Shown here in pieces: positions 26,288 through 35,138 of a stretch of 64,000 nucleotides of DNA (positions within the stretch are counted from its first letter, which is position 1; each line of letters opens with the position of its first letter). This DNA comes from an uncultured Paracoccaceae bacterium (GTDB lineage: Bacteria > Pseudomonadota > Alphaproteobacteria > Rhodobacterales > Rhodobacteraceae). Position numbers and translations under genes: made by a program. Where the stretch lies: the NCBI GenBank assembly GCA_938005545.1, contig CALKXV010000053.1, forward strand, positions 1 through 64,000, given 5' to 3'. Under the pieces are notes generated by a model that was given only the letters and a program-made list of their open reading frames with translations, searched no databases and was not told where the DNA came from.

Positions 26288-26407
26288 AACACCCGGGGGT
26301 GTTCATTGATTGCGCAATTGGTTTGAGCAACAATGGACGACGCCCCGGACCCCGAAGTTTTTCAGACAGAAGAAGCGAAGGGGAGAGGACTGACAGAGGG
26401 GAAAGCA

Positions 26408-27862
26408 ATGTCGACAGTTATCAAGAACGGAACAGTGGTCACGGCGGATTTGTCTTATGCGGCGGATGTGTTGATCGACGGCGGCAAGATCGTCGAGATT
26501 GGTCAGGGTCTGGCAGGTGATGAGGTTCTGGATGCGACGGGGTGCTATGTGATGCCGGGCGGTATTGACCCCCATACCCATCTGGAAATGCCGTTCATGG
26601 GCACCTATTCGACGGATGATTTTGAAAGCGGCACGCGCGCGGCCTTGTCGGGCGGCACAACGATGGTTGTGGATTTCGCGCTACCGGCGCCGGGGCAGGG
26701 GCTGCATGATGCGCTTCAGATGTGGCACAACAAGTCGACCAAGGCGAACTGTGACTATTCCTATCACATGGCCGTCACATGGTGGGGCGAACAGGTGTTC
26801 AACGAGATGGCGAGCGTCATCGAGAAAGAGGGCATCACCACCTTTAAGCACTTCATGGCCTATAAGGGGGCCTTGATGGTGAACGACGATGAAATGTATG
26901 CGTCATTTCAGCGGTTGGCGGAACTGGGTGGTATTCCCATGGTCCATGCCGAGAACGGCGATGTGGTTGCTGAGTTGCAGGCCAAACTGATGGCCGAAGG
27001 GAACACGGGGCCCGAAGCCCATGCTTATTCGCGGCCAAGCCAGGTCGAAGGCGAAGCGACAAACCGCGCTATTATGATTGCCGATATGGCCGGTGTACCG
27101 CTGTATGTGGTGCATACGTCCTGCGAGGAAGCCCATGAGGCGATCCGGCGCGCGCGCCAGAACGGCAAGCGCGTTTGGGGCGAACCCTTGATCCAGCATC
27201 TGACGCTGGATGAAAGCGAATACGCCAACCCCGATTGGGATCATGCAGCAAGGCGTGTGATGTCGCCGCCGTTTCGCAACAAAAAACACCAAGACAGCCT
27301 TTGGGCCGGGTTGCAGGCCGGGTCTTTGTCGGTTGTGGCAACGGATCATTGTGCCTTTACGACAGAACAAAAGCGCTATGGTGTTGGCGATTTCACCAAG
27401 ATCCCCAATGGAACCGGCGGCTTGGAAGATCGTATGCCCATGCTTTGGACCCACGGGGTTGCGACGGGACGATTGACGCCCGAAGAATTCGTGGCCGTGA
27501 CGTCGACGAACATTGCCAAAATCCTGAACTGCTATCCCCGGAAAGGGGCGATCTTGGTCGGAGCAGATGCGGATATCGTGGTGCTTGATCCTGAAAAAGA
27601 AAAGACGATCCAGGCGGCGACGCAACAATCGGCGATTGATTACAATGTCTTCGAAGGTCAGCATGTCAAAGGGTTGCCGCGATTTACGCTAAGCCGAGGC
27701 CACGTGGCCGTGCATGACGGCGAAGTTCGCACACAGGAAGGCCACGGCGAATTTATTCGTCGAAAGCCAAATACGCCGGTGAACAAGGCTTTGTCGTCCT
27801 GGAAAGAACTGACCGCTCCGCGCCCGGTTGAACGCACCGGGATACCGGCGTCGGGGGTTTGA
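26408..27862 (+). CDS. Dihydropyrimidinase (D-hydantoinase)
   Basis: The 484-residue product opens the dihydrouracil or dihydrothymine ring to N-carbamoyl-beta-amino acids. The two-metal amidohydrolase site is visible: His56 and His58 in GGIDPHTHLEM, the carboxylated lysine in FKHFMAYKG (Lys153), HAENGDV, VVHTSCEEA and TDHCAFTTEQK with the final Asp. The ATG at 26408 has AGAGGGG upstream; the frame extends 25 codons earlier without homology. It completes the preTA - dihydropyrimidinase - ureidopropionase pathway in this locus. Confidence 0.95.
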   Translation: MSTVIKNGTVVTADLSYAADVLIDGGKIVEIGQGLAGDEVLDATGCYVMPGGIDPHTHLEMPFMGTYSTDDFESGTRAALSGGTTMVVDFALPAPGQGLHDALQMWHNKSTKANCDYSYHMAVTWWGEQVFNEMASVIEKEGITTFKHFMAYKGALMVNDDEMYASFQRLAELGGIPMVHAENGDVVAELQAKLMAEGNTGPEAHAYSRPSQVEGEATNRAIMIADMAGVPLYVVHTSCEEAHEAIRRARQNGKRVWGEPLIQHLTLDESEYANPDWDHAARRVMSPPFRNKKHQDSLWAGLQAGSLSVVATDHCAFTTEQKRYGVGDFTKIPNGTGGLEDRMPMLWTHGVATGRLTPEEFVAVTSTNIAKILNCYPRKGAILVGADADIVVLDPEKEKTIQAATQQSAIDYNVFEGQHVKGLPRFTLSRGHVAVHDGEVRTQEGHGEFIRRKPNTPVNKALSSWKELTAPRPVERTGIPASGV

Positions 27863-28194
27863 AACGTAGCATGGCCTCTTTGGATCGATTCAGTGAAATA
27901 CGGGTTCGGAGGGCCCGTGGGGTTCGCTCGAGATCCCCGTGAAATGTGAGGAAGTGCAGCGCTTGGAATATTGCGTGAAACCTGAGGGATGGGAGCAAGT
28001 TTATGGGGGCAAAATGGTCGAATTCGAGGATCGACAACAGGTTTCGGACAGGACATCTTTGAGCGAAATTCTATAGGGAACAGGTGCGCCAGGCCGTTTG
28101 CGAGGCTTGGTTGTTGGGGGCAAAGGGATAGGATGACAGACGACCGCGATTTTGGATTTTTGTTTTGGTTCCGTTCGACCGGTGGGCCTCGGTT
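27863..28194. other. 332-base gap between dihydropyrimidinase and ABC transporter genes
   Basis: I see no gene, strong hairpin or RutR palindrome here. A lone half-site-like TGGTCGA occurs near 28015. A 70-codon plus-strand ORF (27989) is Gly/Arg-rich with no ribosome site and is not believed. The gap may carry the promoter of the transporter operon. Confidence 0.4.
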
Positions 28195-28968
28195 ATGGTG
28201 ATCCAGGCTCAGAACTTGTCTTTGACGTTTGAGACAAATGACGGTCCGGTTGATGCGCTGAAGGATGTGAGCCTTTACATCAAGAAGGGTGATTTCGTCA
28301 GCTTCATCGGGCCATCGGGGTGCGGTAAAACAACGTTTTTGCGCTGTGTTGCAGCCTTGGAAACACCGACAAGCGGTGGACTTTCGGTGAATGGGATGTC
28401 GCCGGATGCGGCGCGCCAGGCACGCGCCTATGGTTATGTGTTTCAGGCGGCGGGCCTTTATCCGTGGCGCACAATTGCGGGAAACATTCGGCTTCCGCTT
28501 GAAATCATGGGGTTTTCGCGAGCGGAACGTGAAGAACGCGTGGACAGGGTTCTGGAACTCGTTGAACTCGGCGGGTTCGGCAAAAAGTATCCCTGGCAAT
28601 TATCGGGCGGCATGCAACAACGCGCCAGTATTGCGCGCGCTTTGGCCTTTGATGCCGATATTCTTTTGATGGACGAACCTTTTGGGGCTTTGGACGAGAT
28701 CGTCCGTGATCGGTTGAACGAAGAACTTCTTGGTCTCTGGGCACGCACCGGGAAGACCATCGGATTTGTGACCCACTCGATCCCCGAGGCGGTCTATCTG
28801 TCAACGCGGATTGTGGTGATGAGCCCACGACCAGGGCGGATCACGGATGTGATTGAAAGTACGCTGCCGAAAGAACGCCCGCTTGATATCCGCGATAGTC
28901 GCGAGTTTATCGAGATCGCACATCGCGTTCGCGAAGGGCTGCGGGCCGGGCATGGAGACGTGCTGTGA
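28195..28968 (+). CDS. ABC transporter ATP-binding protein (NitT/TauT family)
   Basis: The 257-residue ATPase has Walker A GPSGCGKTT, Q-loop FQAAGLYPWR, signature LSGGMQQR, Walker B ILLMDEPFGALDE and switch histidine VTHS. It groups by look with SsuB/TauB/ThiZ-type importers. The ATG at 28195 gives the family N-terminus VIQAQNLSLTFE. Two permeases and a binding protein follow, so this is the motor of an importer, probably for a pyrimidine or related N-heterocycle given the locus. Its stop overlaps the next start (GTGA). Confidence 0.92.
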   Translation: MVIQAQNLSLTFETNDGPVDALKDVSLYIKKGDFVSFIGPSGCGKTTFLRCVAALETPTSGGLSVNGMSPDAARQARAYGYVFQAAGLYPWRTIAGNIRLPLEIMGFSRAEREERVDRVLELVELGGFGKKYPWQLSGGMQQRASIARALAFDADILLMDEPFGALDEIVRDRLNEELLGLWARTGKTIGFVTHSIPEAVYLSTRIVVMSPRPGRITDVIESTLPKERPLDIRDSREFIEIAHRVREGLRAGHGDVL

Positions 28969-29816
28969 CGGGTGTTGCTGTCAGAGAAGCAAGACCAGAA
29001 GATGCTCTGGCTTGTGCGACGATCCTGAACACTTGGATTGATGCGACTGACTGGATGCCACGGGTGCATCCCGCCGATGATGTGGAACGCCATTATCGTG
29101 ACGTCGTGTTTCAAAAGCGCGAGGTTTGGGTGACGGGCGATCCCGTCGATGGGTATCTGGCGCTGGATGTCGAGGGTGATGAAATCACTTCGCTTTATGC
29201 GGCGAAGCCGGGAAATGGCATCGGCAAAACCTTGGTGGATCACGCAAAATCAAGATACGGGAACTTGACGCTTTGGACATTTGAAGCGAACCACGGTGCG
29301 CGCCGGTTCTATGTGCGCGAAGGGTTTCACGAGGCCGAGCGGTCGGCAGGTGACAACGAAGAGGGTTTGCCCGATATCCGGTTTGTCTGGGCGCGCGCAA
29401 GCATTCGTCGCGCAGTGCCCGAAGATGTGCCGGTGATTTCGCGGATTGTGAACGATTGGGTCGATCGCACCCCTTGGAACACCCGCAAGGTGGCGCCCGA
29501 GGTAATGACGGACCAGATCAGGACGGCCATGCCGGACCGTGACATGTATCTGATTGGCGATCCAGCGGTCGGGTATCTGTCGCTTAATCCTGAAACCAAT
29601 CTGGTCGGAGCGATCTATGTGGATCAGCCCGGACAAGGTTTTGGGAAGGCCCTGTTGGACCGTGCGAAACGGGGACGCGATTACTTACAGCTTTGGACCC
29701 ATGAACCAAATGTCGACGCACAGAAGTTTTACGCGCGCGAAGGGTTCAAGGTGGTTGAAAGAAACCCCGAAGGGGCCGACGGCTTGCCAGAACTGCGGCT
29801 TGAGTGGCGGGCATGA
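28965..29816 (+). CDS. Tandem GNAT-domain N-acetyltransferase
   Basis: The 283-residue product is two homologous GNAT domains in series: residues 1-140 (VREARPEDALACATILNTWI ... LWTFEANHGARRFYVREGF) and 142-283 (IRRAVPEDVPVISRIVNDWV ... LWTHEPNVDAQKFYAREGF). Each has the acetyl-CoA loop region (GNGIGKTLVDHA; GQGFGKALLDRA, a form of the Q/RxxGxG/A motif). The start is GTG at 28965 overlapping the ATPase stop, so it is co-translated with transporter genes. An acetyltransferase within an importer operon could modify the imported compound; this is inference. Confidence 0.85.
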   Translation: MTGVAVREARPEDALACATILNTWIDATDWMPRVHPADDVERHYRDVVFQKREVWVTGDPVDGYLALDVEGDEITSLYAAKPGNGIGKTLVDHAKSRYGNLTLWTFEANHGARRFYVREGFHEAERSAGDNEEGLPDIRFVWARASIRRAVPEDVPVISRIVNDWVDRTPWNTRKVAPEVMTDQIRTAMPDRDMYLIGDPAVGYLSLNPETNLVGAIYVDQPGQGFGKALLDRAKRGRDYLQLWTHEPNVDAQKFYAREGFKVVERNPEGADGLPELRLEWRA

Positions 29817-29822
29817 GGGGGA

Positions 29823-30764
29823 ATGACCGAAATGCGTAGTTTGCTGCCCGTTCTGACGGTGTTGATCGCGCTTTTGGCTGTTTGGTTTGCGGCTGTAGCC
29901 CCAATGAACATCCGTCAATCGCTGGATCAGGCAGAACGCGCCGGCAATGTCGTGATGCCAGAAGGCGCGCGTGTGCGGTCCGAAACCTCCCGGTTTCTTT
30001 TGATGTTCCAGAACCCGAATGAAATCTTGCGAGGATTCAACCTCGATCGCCCACGGTTGCCAACGCCGGTGCAGGTCGGCCAGGAGCTTTGGAAAACAAC
30101 TGGTGCGATGGTTCTTAAGGGCCGCGCGTTTTCCAAAAGAAGTCTGATCTTCCACGGCTGGATCACGCTTCAATCCACGCTCTTTGGGTTCGCACTTGGC
30201 ACCAGTATCGGCATTCTTGGTGCCGTTGCCATCGTCTACAGCCGCACAGCCGCCATGAGCCTGATGCCATGGGCGATCATCAGCCAGACCATTCCAATCG
30301 TCGCTCTGGCACCGATGATCATCGTATTGACCGGGCAATTGGGGATCGAAGAACGCGCGGTGCCCAAAGCGGTAATTTCGGCATATCTGTGTTTCTTCCC
30401 GGTTCTTGTCGGCATGGTCAAAGGTCTAAGCTCGCCCGCCCGTGAAGACCTTGATTTGCTTCGAACATACAGCGCCAGTGGCATCGCCACATTTTTCAAA
30501 CTGCGCTTGCCGTCGTCCTTGCCCTATCTCTTTACATCCCTGAAAGTCGGTATCGCGGCCGCATTGGTTGGAACCATCGTGGGGGAATTGCCAACCGGCG
30601 CGATCTCGGGGCTTGGCGCGCGGATATTGATCGGTGACCAATTCGGCACGCCGCTTGCCATTTGGTCCGCATTGTTCGCCGCCGCGATTTTGGCCGGAGC
30701 ACTTGTGACACTTCTGGGTCTTTTCCAACGCTATGCGCTTAGACGGATAAGGGGTGCCGCATGA
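29823..30764 (+). CDS. ABC transporter permease
   Basis: The 313-residue inner-membrane protein has an N-terminal span (LLPVLTVLIALLAVWFAAVA), a roughly 80-residue mostly hydrophilic segment, then the BPD-type permease domain of about five spans. The EAA-like coupling loop is seen around RTYSASGIATFFKLRLPSSL. The extra N-terminal segment is longer than in the second permease. It overlaps the next permease gene by ATGA (30761). Confidence 0.88.
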   Translation: MTEMRSLLPVLTVLIALLAVWFAAVAPMNIRQSLDQAERAGNVVMPEGARVRSETSRFLLMFQNPNEILRGFNLDRPRLPTPVQVGQELWKTTGAMVLKGRAFSKRSLIFHGWITLQSTLFGFALGTSIGILGAVAIVYSRTAAMSLMPWAIISQTIPIVALAPMIIVLTGQLGIEERAVPKAVISAYLCFFPVLVGMVKGLSSPAREDLDLLRTYSASGIATFFKLRLPSSLPYLFTSLKVGIAAALVGTIVGELPTGAISGLGARILIGDQFGTPLAIWSALFAAAILAGALVTLLGLFQRYALRRIRGAA

Positions 30765-31612
30765 TCCTGTTGGGCAACGCGATCCTGTTTTGGTGTTCGG
30801 CCTGGACGTTGAACGTTTTACTGGCGAGATCACGGTTCCACAGCAACAAGATCGTGCGGATTTTGGTCCCGGCTTTGTTTGGGTTAAGTCTTCTGGTGCT
30901 CTGGGAAGGGGCGGTGACAAGCCTTGGCATATCGCCGGTGATCCTGCCTGCACCCTCAGATGTCATGACGCGCTTTGCGGCGGAAACGGGAACCTTGTGG
31001 GAAGACTTTGTTCAAACCGTCCTGAAGGGCGCATTGTCCGGCTATGTGATCGGGGCCACCGCCGCCTTCACCATTGCCATTCTGATCGACCGGTCGTCCT
31101 TTCTGACGCGTGGGCTATTGCCCGTTGGCAACTTTGTCGCCGCCCTTCCAATCGTTGGCATCGCGCCGATCCTGGTCAGCTGGTTCGGGTTTGACTGGCA
31201 TTCCAAGGCCGCAGTGGTTGTGGTTATGGTGTTTTTCCCAATACTCGTGAACACTGTGCAAGGATTGAAAGAAGCCAGTGCGATGCAACAAGATCTGATG
31301 CGGACCTATGCGGCGGGCTATTGGCAGACCTTGCGAAAGCTGAGGTTGCCAGCGGCCATGCCGTTTATCTTCAACGGTTTGAAAATCGCGACAACCCTTG
31401 CCTTGATCGGGGCCATTGTTGCTGAATATTTCGGCTCTCCGACACGTGGTATGGGATTTCGCATCTCAACCGGTGTTGGCAGCTTGTCGATTGACCTGGT
31501 TTGGGCTGAAATTGCCGTAGCCGCCCTGACGGGATCGGTGGCTTACGGGATTGTCGCGCTTGTCGAGCGCAGCACCACCTTTTGGCACCCGTCACAACGT
31601 AACGATAAATAA
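30761..31612 (+). CDS. ABC transporter permease
   Basis: The 283-residue inner-membrane protein matches SsuC/TauC/ThiX-type permeases: an N-terminal span, PAPSDVMTRFAAE, then five spans with the coupling loop MRTYAAGYWQTLRKLRLPAA. It should pair with the preceding permease to form a heterodimeric channel. It is followed by the binding-protein gene after 18 bases. Confidence 0.9.
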   Translation: MILLGNAILFWCSAWTLNVLLARSRFHSNKIVRILVPALFGLSLLVLWEGAVTSLGISPVILPAPSDVMTRFAAETGTLWEDFVQTVLKGALSGYVIGATAAFTIAILIDRSSFLTRGLLPVGNFVAALPIVGIAPILVSWFGFDWHSKAAVVVVMVFFPILVNTVQGLKEASAMQQDLMRTYAAGYWQTLRKLRLPAAMPFIFNGLKIATTLALIGAIVAEYFGSPTRGMGFRISTGVGSLSIDLVWAEIAVAALTGSVAYGIVALVERSTTFWHPSQRNDK

Positions 31613-31630
31613 CCACCTGGGAGAAATGAT

Positions 31631-32614
31631 ATGAAACATCTGATAACCGGCGCATTCGCGCTCGCAATGGCCACGGGCGCACAGGCCGCCGACGACGTGA
31701 CCTTGCAATTGAAATGGGTCACCCAAGCGCAGTTTGCTGGGTACTATGTGGCCCTTGAGAACGGCTTTTATGAGGAAGAAGACCTGAATGTAACCATCAA
31801 GCCGGGCGGTCCTGATATTGCACCCCCTCAGGTCGTTGCAGGCGGCGGCGCGGATGTGTTGGTTGAATGGATGCCCGCAGCCCTTGCGGCGCGCGAAAAG
31901 GGTCTTCCCCTGGTCAACATCGCGCAGCCCTTCAAGTCGTCGGGCATGCAACTGACGTGCTGGAAAGACAGCGGCATTGCAACACCAGCGGATTTCGCAG
32001 GCAAGACGCTTGGCGTTTGGTTCTTTGGCAACGAATTCCCCTTCATGTCCTGGATGGGCAAGCTTGGCATCGATACCGATGGTGCAGACGACAACGGCGT
32101 TGCGGTTCTGAAACAGGGCTTCAACGTTGATCCTTTGTTGCAGCGTCAAGCCGATTGCATTTCGACCATGGCCTACAACGAATACTGGCAGGTTCTGGAT
32201 GCGGGCGTAAACGCCGATGATCTGATCACCTTCAAGTACGAGGATCAGGGCGTTGCCACGTTGGAAGACGGGCTTTACGTGCTGGAAGATCGTTTGTCCG
32301 AGGACGGCTTTGCAGGAAAAATGGAACGCTTCGTGCGCGCTTCGATGAAGGGCTGGAAATGGGCCGAGGAAAACCCTGAAGACGCGGCGTTGATCGTACT
32401 TGAATACGACGAAACAGGCGCTCAGACCGAAGGACATCAGGTTCGCATGATGAGCGAGATCGCCAAGCTGACCGCCGGATCAAACGGCGCACTGGAGCCC
32501 GGCGATTTTGATCGCACGGTTGCCTCGCTTTTGTCGGGCGGCTCGGATCCTGTGATCACCAAAGCACCAACCGGCGCTTGGACCCACGTCATTACCGACG
32601 CGGCCCTCAAGTAG
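31631..32614 (+). CDS. ABC transporter substrate-binding protein (NMT1/THI5-like)
   Basis: The 327-residue product has a signal peptide cleaved near AQA-ADD and the NMT1/THI5-like fold opening LQLKWVTQAQFAGYYVALEN, typical of binding proteins for thiamine-pyrimidine precursors and related heterocycles. No lipobox is present, so it is a free periplasmic protein. Blocks PDIAPPQVVAGGGADVLVEW and TCWKDSGIATPADFAGKTLG are as expected. In this operon next to pyrimidine catabolic genes the ligand is probably a pyrimidine or a derivative. A strong hairpin follows. Confidence 0.9.
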   Translation: MKHLITGAFALAMATGAQAADDVTLQLKWVTQAQFAGYYVALENGFYEEEDLNVTIKPGGPDIAPPQVVAGGGADVLVEWMPAALAAREKGLPLVNIAQPFKSSGMQLTCWKDSGIATPADFAGKTLGVWFFGNEFPFMSWMGKLGIDTDGADDNGVAVLKQGFNVDPLLQRQADCISTMAYNEYWQVLDAGVNADDLITFKYEDQGVATLEDGLYVLEDRLSEDGFAGKMERFVRASMKGWKWAEENPEDAALIVLEYDETGAQTEGHQVRMMSEIAKLTAGSNGALEPGDFDRTVASLLSGGSDPVITKAPTGAWTHVITDAALK

Positions 32615-32625
32615 TCTTTTGCATT

Positions 32626-32660
32626 GGAAGCAGTCGCCTCGTTTCGAAGCGACTGCTTCC
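32626..32660 (+). terminator. Hairpin ending the ABC transporter operon
   Basis: GGAAGCAGTCGC and GCGACTGCTTCC form a perfect 12-base stem around an 11-base loop, starting 12 bases after the binding-protein stop. There is no T run after it, so it may also protect the 3' end of the message. Confidence 0.65.
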
Positions 32661-32796
32661 ACATTCATTGGCTTTAATACTAACTTATCGATAAGTTGCC
32701 GGATTTTTATCTGGTTTGACGGGTAAACCTTTGTCGAATGCGCGCGAACCTCCACTTCCTGAGGTACTGCGGTCGTATTCTGTAAAGGAAACGTAA

Positions 32797-33211
32797 ATGC
32801 TACGAATAATAACGCTTGGCGTTATCGCGTTGGTTGCGGGCCTGGCGACCACCGGTTCGGTCGCAGCCTCCACCGTGGGCAAAGGCACCTATTCAATTTA
32901 AAACGCACAGACGTGTGCGACCGGCGTGGCGCATGATCTCTATTTGTACAACTTCTTTACAAACAACACATCATACGATGGACGTCGGTGGTCGATCCAG
33001 AACGGTTCGGCAACGGTCAGCGATGACGGATCAGAATTCTCGGCTTCGGTCAAAAAACGTTTGGGCCGTTAGCCGCGACGGGGCTGAATTGGGTTTCGAT
33101 CTGACTGCTTCGCTAATTTCACTGGACGAAAGCGCATCGCCAAGCGCGCCCGTTTGCCAATTGAAATTCAGAAACCGCGCGGAAATCCGCGCGGTTTCTT
33201 CAATTTTATAG
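32797..33211 (+). pseudogene. Broken secreted-protein gene
   Basis: AAAGGA precedes an ATG that opens a clear signal peptide (MLRIITLGVIALVAGLATTG, then SVAAS) and reaches a TAA after 34 codons (32899-32901). Past the stop the same frame continues as protein-like sequence: NAQTCATGVAHDLYLYNFFT and NNTSYDGRRWSIQNGSATVS. At the A6 run 33052-33057 that frame ends soon, but the +1 frame carries on (VWAVSRDGAELGFDLTASLI). A nonsense codon plus a frameshift fit a decayed gene of the small secreted PEP-CTERM/VPLPA-like type; the C-terminal anchor is missing. A terminator follows. Confidence 0.55.
33171..33205 (+). terminator. Rho-independent terminator after the broken gene
   Basis: GAAACCGCGCGG and CCGCGCGGTTTC pair perfectly (12 bases) around the loop AAAT and are followed by TTCAATTTTA. 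This is the best formed intrinsic terminator of the segment and shows that the now-broken gene at 32797 once was an expressed unit. Confidence 0.75.
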
Positions 33212-33485
33212 ACTATTCTGTCGCTTTCACGCAGCGATCACAGGCTTTTGCATCCTTGGGGTATTGAGCCGTGAACGCCAGATGGGCAAATTAGGGACGA
33301 GCACTGGATCAACCGGTGCCATTGGCAGGACGATAAAATGACTGATTTCTTCAAAATGGCCTTGAAAGGCGGGACGCATCGAAAACGCGCGTATTCGCTT
33401 TGGCAAAAATGGTGGCGCCGGGCGGTTTGAACGCCTGAGGCAATGGCGGGCAGACATCTGTCGCGACGTGAAAGACGGCCGGACT
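33206..33485. other. Gene-free gap before the solute-binding protein gene
   Basis: I see no convincing gene. A 30-codon plus-strand ORF at 33338 (MTDFFKMALKGGTHRKRAYS) lacks a good ribosome site. With the pseudogene, the stretch 32661-33485 is non-functional-looking apart from the terminator. Confidence 0.4.
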
Positions 33486-35024
33486 TTAGCTAAACCACCA
33501 GCTGTCTAATATGCGCACCGCACTTGGGTGGCCTGACAAGGCTTCGGTCGGGCGCGCCAAAACAGTTGCATGCGCGAACAGATCATTGGCCCAGATCGGC
33601 AAAAGCATTCCGCCGTCGCGCGCCAATGTTCTGGCGGCATTGGACATCTGTGCATTTTGTATTGATTCATCCGATGTGCACCGGGCCGCTTGAACTTGCG
33701 CGCTAAACCTTTCTGCTGCTTTGGTGGTCACCCAGCCGGTTTCACATACCCCGGACTGCGGCATGTAATGCGCGGCAAAATGCGCATCGCCATAACCGTT
33801 GCCCTGGCCAACCAAAAGATGCCAATCGGTGCTGTCGGCCAATGCCTGAACGCGAACATCCAGCCCAATATCGCTCGCCGCCCGTGCCACCAAAGACGCC
33901 GTCGCTTTTGCACCCGGAAAGTCCTGGTCAGGTAAGGCAAGCGTAACAGGGCCAGACAGACCGCTCGCCGCGCGGTGCCAGCGCGCTTTGTCTGGATCAT
34001 AGGGCGACACCGACGGCTCAATGAACCAAGGGGCATCATGGCCAACAGAACCGTGGCCCAACACAGCCTCGTCCAGAATAGTCTGACGGTTCACCGCAGC
34101 TTTTAGCGCTGCACGCAGGTGCGGATCTGCAAAGGGGCCACGATCAAGACGCATGTGAATCAGATGATGGCGGGCACCTTGGCGTTCAAAGATGTCCACG
34201 TTCGTCATATTGGACAGCATGGCCAGAACACGCGGATCGACGTCATCAATGACGTCAACTTCACCGTTCATAACCGCGCTTTGTCTGAGACCGGCATCAG
34301 GCATGGCCCGAATGTCGATACTGTCAAAATGGCCGCGACCAAACCGCCAGTCATTCTCATTGCGGATCAACTGCGCCGAAACGCCGGGTTCAAAACGTTG
34401 AAGACGATACGCACCGGTTCCATCCATCGCGCTCTGGTCTTTCGGCAAGATATTGAAATGCGGGTCTGCCAAAAGCGCTGCGAAATTCTGATGCGGCTGG
34501 TGCAGGTTTAAAATAACGCGGGCGTCGCCGTCGCGGCGGGCGTCGGCAATCAAACCCGCGACACCTCGGACGGAGGGGTTGACCCGAGCCACGAAAGTCA
34601 AACTGGCAAGCACATCATCAGCCGTCAGCTCTGCGCCCGAATGAAACGTGACACCACGGCGAAGATCAAAGACCCAAGTAAGCCCGCCGTCGTCCGAGCC
34701 GAACTGATCGGCCAATGCGCCAACCAAAGTGCCGCTGTGATCATAGTCGACCAGTGTATCACCACAGGCCTGATGGACGATCTTTGCCACCCCGGACCCG
34801 GAAAACGAAAGGTCCGCGCGATCCGTCGCCAAAGCCATGGCCGCCCCATAGCGCAAATGCCCACCCGGTTTCGGTATTGCGGCTTCGGCCCGGCTGGCCA
34901 ATGACATGGCCGTCGGCATCGTAACGCCCGTTGCAAGTGCTGACATCACAAAGCGGCGCCGATCGATTTGCCCCTTGGACAATCGCTTTGCCTGTTTGGT
35001 GATATATGTTTCGCGTTTCGTCAT
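33486..35024 (-). CDS. ABC-type peptide/opine substrate-binding protein (family 5), Tat-exported
   Basis: The 512-residue product is a DppA/OppA-type binding protein (family 5). It has a Tat signal (DRRRFVMSALATGVTM) rather than a Sec signal, then GGHLRYGAAMALATDRADLS, WVFDLRRGVTFHSGAELTAD and RAALKAAVNRQTILDEAVLG. Family permeases and ATPases normally lie next door but none is present, so the protein is an orphan. The start at 35024 keeps the Tat motif near residue 24. It is divergent from a histidine kinase gene, separated by 114 bases. Confidence 0.88.
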   Translation of the reverse strand: MTKRETYITKQAKRLSKGQIDRRRFVMSALATGVTMPTAMSLASRAEAAIPKPGGHLRYGAAMALATDRADLSFSGSGVAKIVHQACGDTLVDYDHSGTLVGALADQFGSDDGGLTWVFDLRRGVTFHSGAELTADDVLASLTFVARVNPSVRGVAGLIADARRDGDARVILNLHQPHQNFAALLADPHFNILPKDQSAMDGTGAYRLQRFEPGVSAQLIRNENDWRFGRGHFDSIDIRAMPDAGLRQSAVMNGEVDVIDDVDPRVLAMLSNMTNVDIFERQGARHHLIHMRLDRGPFADPHLRAALKAAVNRQTILDEAVLGHGSVGHDAPWFIEPSVSPYDPDKARWHRAASGLSGPVTLALPDQDFPGAKATASLVARAASDIGLDVRVQALADSTDWHLLVGQGNGYGDAHFAAHYMPQSGVCETGWVTTKAAERFSAQVQAARCTSDESIQNAQMSNAARTLARDGGMLLPIWANDLFAHATVLARPTEALSGHPSAVRILDSWWFS

Positions 35025-35138
35025 TCTGCACCGGTTGATCCGCAAAGATCTAAGCCTTCGGCACCCGACTTTGCAAGAGTGCGACAACAGGCTTCGAAAT
35101 TTAGTCTATTTTTAAGGAATCATACTTAATCGGGGGTC

